DNA of 8,433 bases from NCBI GenBank assembly GCA_946616385.1, contig CAMOIZ010000042.1:1-8433 (forward strand), given 5' to 3'. The notes under the pieces are model-generated. The model made no database searches and had not been told where the DNA came from. It saw nothing but the letters and a program-made list of their open reading frames with translations. The translations under genes were made by a program, and so were the position numbers. Shown one piece after another: positions 5,644 through 8,433 of the stretch (the stretch's first letter is position 1; every line of letters begins with the position of its first letter). This DNA comes from an uncultured Bacteroidales bacterium. Lineage in GTDB: Bacteria > Bacteroidota > Bacteroidia > Bacteroidales > UBA932.

Positions 5644-6720
5644 TTATTTTACTCCGAACTCGAAAACGCAGTGGCTGCTGTAGGTCTCACCGGGCCTTAG
5701 CAATGCCGAGGGCCACTCGGGCTTGTTGGGCGTGTCGGGATACTTCTGTGTCTCCAGGCAGATGGCCGTGCGGTGATTGTAGACCACCCCGCCCTTGCCT
5801 TTGACGGTACCGTCCAGGAAGTTTCCGGCATAGACCTGGATTCCCGGTTCATCGGTATAGACCTTGAGGACGATGCCGCTTGCAGGGCAGTACAGCTCCG
5901 CCGCCACCACGGTATCGTCTCCTGCAGTGTCCAGAACCCAGTTATGGTCGTAGCCGTGACCGTTGCGTATCTGCTCGTCGTCGGCGTCGATACCCTCGCC
6001 GATGAGCCTGGGCTTACGGAAATCGAAAGGAGTACCTTCGACGGACGCGATTTCCCCGGTGGTCATGAAGGTGTCGTCGACCGGGGTATAATGCGATGCG
6101 TTCAGATACAACACATCGTCCACGATGCTGTGGGATGCGGGATCACCCGAAAGGTTGAAGTAGGAATGATTGGTCATGTTGATGACCGTGGCGGCATCGG
6201 TGGTGGCTTCGTAGCGGATGTCGATCGCGTTCGAGTCGGTGAGCGTGAAAGTGACATAGGCCTTCACGTTCCCGGGGAAGTTCTGGTCGCCGTCCGGGCT
6301 GATCCGTTCCAGTTTGAGAACATTCTCCCCCACTTCGACTGCGTTGTAGAACTGATACTGCCATCCGCGCGTGCCGCCGTGCAGGCAATGCCCGTAGTTG
6401 TTCCGGGGGAGCTGATACTGCTTCCCGTCGATACTGATTAGGCCGTCCTTGATACGGTTGGCATAGCGTCCGATGCTCGCGCCGAAGTCCGTCTCGTTAC
6501 GTTCGGGATAATAATCCTCGAGGTCGTCGAAACCCAGTACCACGTCGCGCAGCACCCCTTCCCTGTCGGGGACTTTAACGGACACGATCCTTCCGCCATA
6601 GTTCGTGATGCTCACTTCCATGCCGGAAGCGTTCTTGAGGGTGTAGAGTTCGGGAGACTGCCGCTTGCAGCCCGCACACACCATCAGGGCGAGCAGCCCT
6701 GCCAACCAGATTCTTTTCAT
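5644..6720 (-). CDS. Aldose 1-epimerase (galactose mutarotase), predicted lipoprotein
   Basis: A 358-residue protein that interconverts alpha and beta anomers of hexoses such as galactose or glucose. Family motifs in order: NRIKDG (88-93), CLHGG with H114, NHSYFNL with H185 (the catalytic acid position), YTPVD (211-215), YDHN with D258, YAGNFLDG (297-304), LETQKYPD with E323 (the catalytic base position), and LRPGET (341-346). All the expected active-site residues are present and the length is normal. The N-terminus is a lipoprotein signal: K2-R3, a hydrophobic core, and AG-C18, so the enzyme should act outside the cytoplasm, unlike classical cytoplasmic GalM. The start fits both this signal and the 1-nt gap to the preceding peptidase gene (TAA-t-ATG). 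The BACON/DUF4886 gene follows after 8 nt, consistent with shared use on extracellular glycans. Confidence 0.93.
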   Translation of the reverse strand: MKRIWLAGLLALMVCAGCKRQSPELYTLKNASGMEVSITNYGGRIVSVKVPDREGVLRDVVLGFDDLEDYYPERNETDFGASIGRYANRIKDGLISIDGKQYQLPRNNYGHCLHGGTRGWQYQFYNAVEVGENVLKLERISPDGDQNFPGNVKAYVTFTLTDSNAIDIRYEATTDAATVINMTNHSYFNLSGDPASHSIVDDVLYLNASHYTPVDDTFMTTGEIASVEGTPFDFRKPRLIGEGIDADDEQIRNGHGYDHNWVLDTAGDDTVVAAELYCPASGIVLKVYTDEPGIQVYAGNFLDGTVKGKGGVVYNHRTAICLETQKYPDTPNKPEWPSALLRPGETYSSHCVFEFGVK

Positions 6721-6721
6721 A

Positions 6722-7753
6722 TTATCTAACTCTTAGTTTTCTGCCTATTCTCAAAGTGGTGGTGGAAGTGATACCGTTCAGCTTGCATATCGCGTTCACG
6801 GTAGTGTGATACTTCGCAGCCAGGCCGAGCAGCGTGTCGCCGGATTTGATCGTATGGTATTGAGCTGCAGCCATTTCCTTGGCTATGCGCTCTGCCTCGG
6901 CCCTGTCTTCCTCTTCGGTCTTGTAGATTTCCTCTTCCTCGTCTTCCGACTCCGGATAATACTTGGACGAAGGGGTCAGATACTTGCGTTTTAGGACGAA
7001 ATAACCATGACGGAGGGTACCCGTTTCGAAATCGATAAGCCACTGCGGATCGAAGCAATACCCCTCGTAACGCGTTTCGAAGTGCAGATGCGGCCCGCTG
7101 GAGCGTCCGGTCGAGCCGCCAAGGCCTATCACGTCGCCTGCGGCCACATAATCGCCGGCCTCCACCTTCCTTTCGGCAAGATGCGCATAGGAAGTCTCCA
7201 GTCCGCTCGCATGACGGATCACCACTATATTGCCGTATCCCCTGTTATACATCGAACAACGCACACGTCCGTCAAAAGCGGCATATACCGGGGTACGCAT
7301 GGGAAGTGGCAAGTCTACGCCTGTATGATTGCGGCGCCTGCGCCACCCGAAGGGAGAGAACACCTTCACCTGCCGGGGGCAGCAGAACCTGCTCGCCGAA
7401 TCTGCCAGGCACAGGGTGGCCCGGAACGGAAGGTCCTCCAGCTTGGTATTGTAAGGATTGAGCACGTTCTCATTCCAGGCCTTGCGGAAAACGGCGCTGT
7501 CGGCCATAGCCGAAAGGTCGCGGGAATAGTGCCAGGTGCCGTCGTTGCAGAGGACTATCTTGATCGCCGGGTCGGACGTATCGAGGGTGTCGTGCACGGT
7601 GGGATTGTTGCCGGGAATCATCGATTTCACCGGTTTGCGGATCTCGCGCGGCACCAGCAACTCGGCCTCCTTGAGGCTGAGACGCGGCTGCTGCGCACCT
7701 GCCGTCAGAGGCAGGAACGCCAGGACTGCTGTAAGAATCGGTAGTCCCCGCAT
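6722..7753 (-). CDS. Exported M23 family metallopeptidase with C-terminal LysM domain
   Basis: A 343-residue protein. A signal peptide runs to about AGA20/QQ. Residues 21-130 are a family-specific N-terminal region. The M23 (LytM-type) domain spans about 131-240: HTGVD with zinc ligands H143 and D147, YAHL with H191, and HLHFE with H222 and H224, so the zinc site is complete. An acidic, probably helical linker (268-297, many Glu/Asp) leads to a LysM domain at 298-343 (YHTIKSGDTLLGLAAKYHTT onward), which binds peptidoglycan glycan chains. Known: M23 enzymes with intact HxxxD...HxH cut peptide cross-links of peptidoglycan. Inferred: a periplasmic endopeptidase used in wall growth or division. 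It begins 3 nt after the phosphohexomutase stop and ends 1 nt before the epimerase start. Confidence 0.93.
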   Translation of the reverse strand: MRGLPILTAVLAFLPLTAGAQQPRLSLKEAELLVPREIRKPVKSMIPGNNPTVHDTLDTSDPAIKIVLCNDGTWHYSRDLSAMADSAVFRKAWNENVLNPYNTKLEDLPFRATLCLADSASRFCCPRQVKVFSPFGWRRRRNHTGVDLPLPMRTPVYAAFDGRVRCSMYNRGYGNIVVIRHASGLETSYAHLAERKVEAGDYVAAGDVIGLGGSTGRSSGPHLHFETRYEGYCFDPQWLIDFETGTLRHGYFVLKRKYLTPSSKYYPESEDEEEEIYKTEEEDRAEAERIAKEMAAAQYHTIKSGDTLLGLAAKYHTTVNAICKLNGITSTTTLRIGRKLRVR

Positions 7754-7756
7754 CCG

Positions 7757-8433
7757 CTATGCCCTCTTTCCGCCGAACCGGCCCTCTATGATTGCGGCTG
7801 CCTCTTCGATTTTCTGCTCCAGAAGTTCGTCGGTGGTCGCTTCGCAGATGAAGCGCAGATAAGGTTCAGTGTTGGAAGGACGGATATTGAACCACCACTG
7901 GGGGAACTCCAGACGGTATCCGTCGAAGTCCATGACCACCTCTGGCTTTTCGGCCGATTCGAAGTGCTCCTTCACAGCCTCCATCGCTCCGGCCTTGTCT
8001 TCCACGCGGAAGTTCACCTCTCCGGAATTCTTGTATTTCGTGAGTTCGTCTATCTGCTGGCTGAAAGTCTTCCCCTGCCTCTTGAGGGCCGCCACTATGC
8101 GCAGCACGATGATGCTTGCGAGCATTCCGCTGTCGGAGTAGAAGAAGTCCTTGAAATAATAGTGCCCTGCAAGTTCTCCGCCCCACAGACCGTCGATTTC
8201 GCGGAGCTTGGGAGCGGCGAAGGCACGGCCCACGCGCCATGTATGGAGCTCAGCTCCGAACTGCTGCAGATACTCGCCCACCGCCTTGGAGGAGCGGATT
8301 TCCTGGAGCACGCGGGGATTCTTCTCGCCGCGCTCGACGCAGAAATACAAAGCCATCATGGCGATGATGAGGTCGGGGGCCACGAAACGGGCCTTGTCGT
8401 CGACGAACATCACGCGGTCGGCATCGCCGTCAT
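7757..8433 (-). CDS. Alpha-D-phosphohexomutase (phosphoglucomutase/phosphomannomutase), N-terminal half outside the window
   Basis: The right edge cuts the gene; the visible frame starts at 8431 and gives 224 residues, about half of the usual 450-460. The first visible residues are the metal-binding loop DGDADR (1-6), whose Asp residues hold Mg2+. GGELAGH (84-90) is the sugar-binding loop of domain 3, and RPSNTEPYLRF (184-194) is the phosphate-binding loop of domain 4. The phosphoserine loop would lie outside. Function: conversion of hexose 1- and 6-phosphates, which feeds nucleotide-sugar synthesis; glucose versus mannose preference cannot be read here. Residues 66-71 read RVGRAF, where the family usually has VGH, so Arg replaces a conserved His. 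The reading frame is open through the edge, so the GTG or ATG near 8413 is internal and not a start. It is the first visible gene of the rightmost operon. Confidence 0.92.
   Translation of the reverse strand, partial: DGDADRVMFVDDKARFVAPDLIIAMMALYFCVERGEKNPRVLQEIRSSKAVGEYLQQFGAELHTWRVGRAFAAPKLREIDGLWGGELAGHYYFKDFFYSDSGMLASIIVLRIVAALKRQGKTFSQQIDELTKYKNSGEVNFRVEDKAGAMEAVKEHFESAEKPEVVMDFDGYRLEFPQWWFNIRPSNTEPYLRFICEATTDELLEQKIEEAAAIIEGRFGGKRA

Noticed and set aside
5773..6441. A 222-codon plus-strand open frame inside the epimerase gene.
   Set aside because: It is antisense to an epimerase with a full active site; its composition (many V, G, D, H) is that of a shadow frame.
8408..8413. GTG/ATG near 8413 as the start of a short phosphohexomutase-like protein.
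   Set aside because: The frame continues upstream through DGDADR to the window edge, so these codons are internal to a truncated gene.

Overview
The window looks like a chromosomal piece of a Bacteroidota genome, most likely order Bacteroidales with moderately high G+C. Four things point that way: BACON domains and a DUF4886 hydrolase, the paired CCDC81-type HU domains, a tRNA promoter of the Bacteroidota type (TTTG, 19 nt, TAnnTTTG), and starts without a convincing Shine-Dalgarno sequence. The genus cannot be fixed from this sequence alone. I see no mobile element, CRISPR array, phage gene or defence system.

Left block (1-2121, all minus strand). This is a tight three-gene operon read right to left. 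It runs from a membrane-anchored protein with two HU-like domains (1285-2121), through a Nudix hydrolase of the YfcD/IDI-like type (712-1281), to a HIT/GalT-fold protein resembling DUF4922 that runs off the left edge (1-710). The gaps are 3 nt and 1 nt. A -7 box sits 8 nt upstream of the first start codon.

Centre (2122-3236). An AT-rich divergent intergenic region holds the leftward operon promoter and, on the plus strand, a well-formed promoter, a tRNA-Asn(GTT) and its rho-independent terminator. Next comes a monocistronic plus-strand lipoprotein of the DUF3298/RsiV-like type (2367-3236). Its -7 box lies only 4 nt before the ATG, which suggests a leaderless mRNA.

Right block (3239-8433, all minus strand). 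A second compact operon is read right to left: an alpha-D-phosphohexomutase cut by the right edge (7757-8433), an exported M23 peptidase with a C-terminal LysM domain (6722-7753), a lipoprotein aldose 1-epimerase (5644-6720), and a large lipoprotein with four BACON-like domains and a DUF4886 SGNH hydrolase domain (3239-5635). Gaps are 3, 1 and 8 nt. The theme is envelope and carbohydrate metabolism: sugar-phosphate supply in the cytoplasm, wall remodelling in the periplasm, and sugar anomer conversion and probable carbohydrate de-esterification outside the inner membrane. The last gene converges on the DUF3298 lipoprotein with only 2 nt between the stop codons.

The genes belong mostly to known families, and I do not see an evident new multi-gene system. 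The points most worth a second look are the HU-like protein anchored in the membrane without a SPOR domain, the HIT/GalT-like protein with a VTC2-like active-site motif coupled to a Nudix enzyme, the esterase with an unassigned C-terminal region, and a His-to-Arg change at a usually conserved site in the phosphohexomutase.
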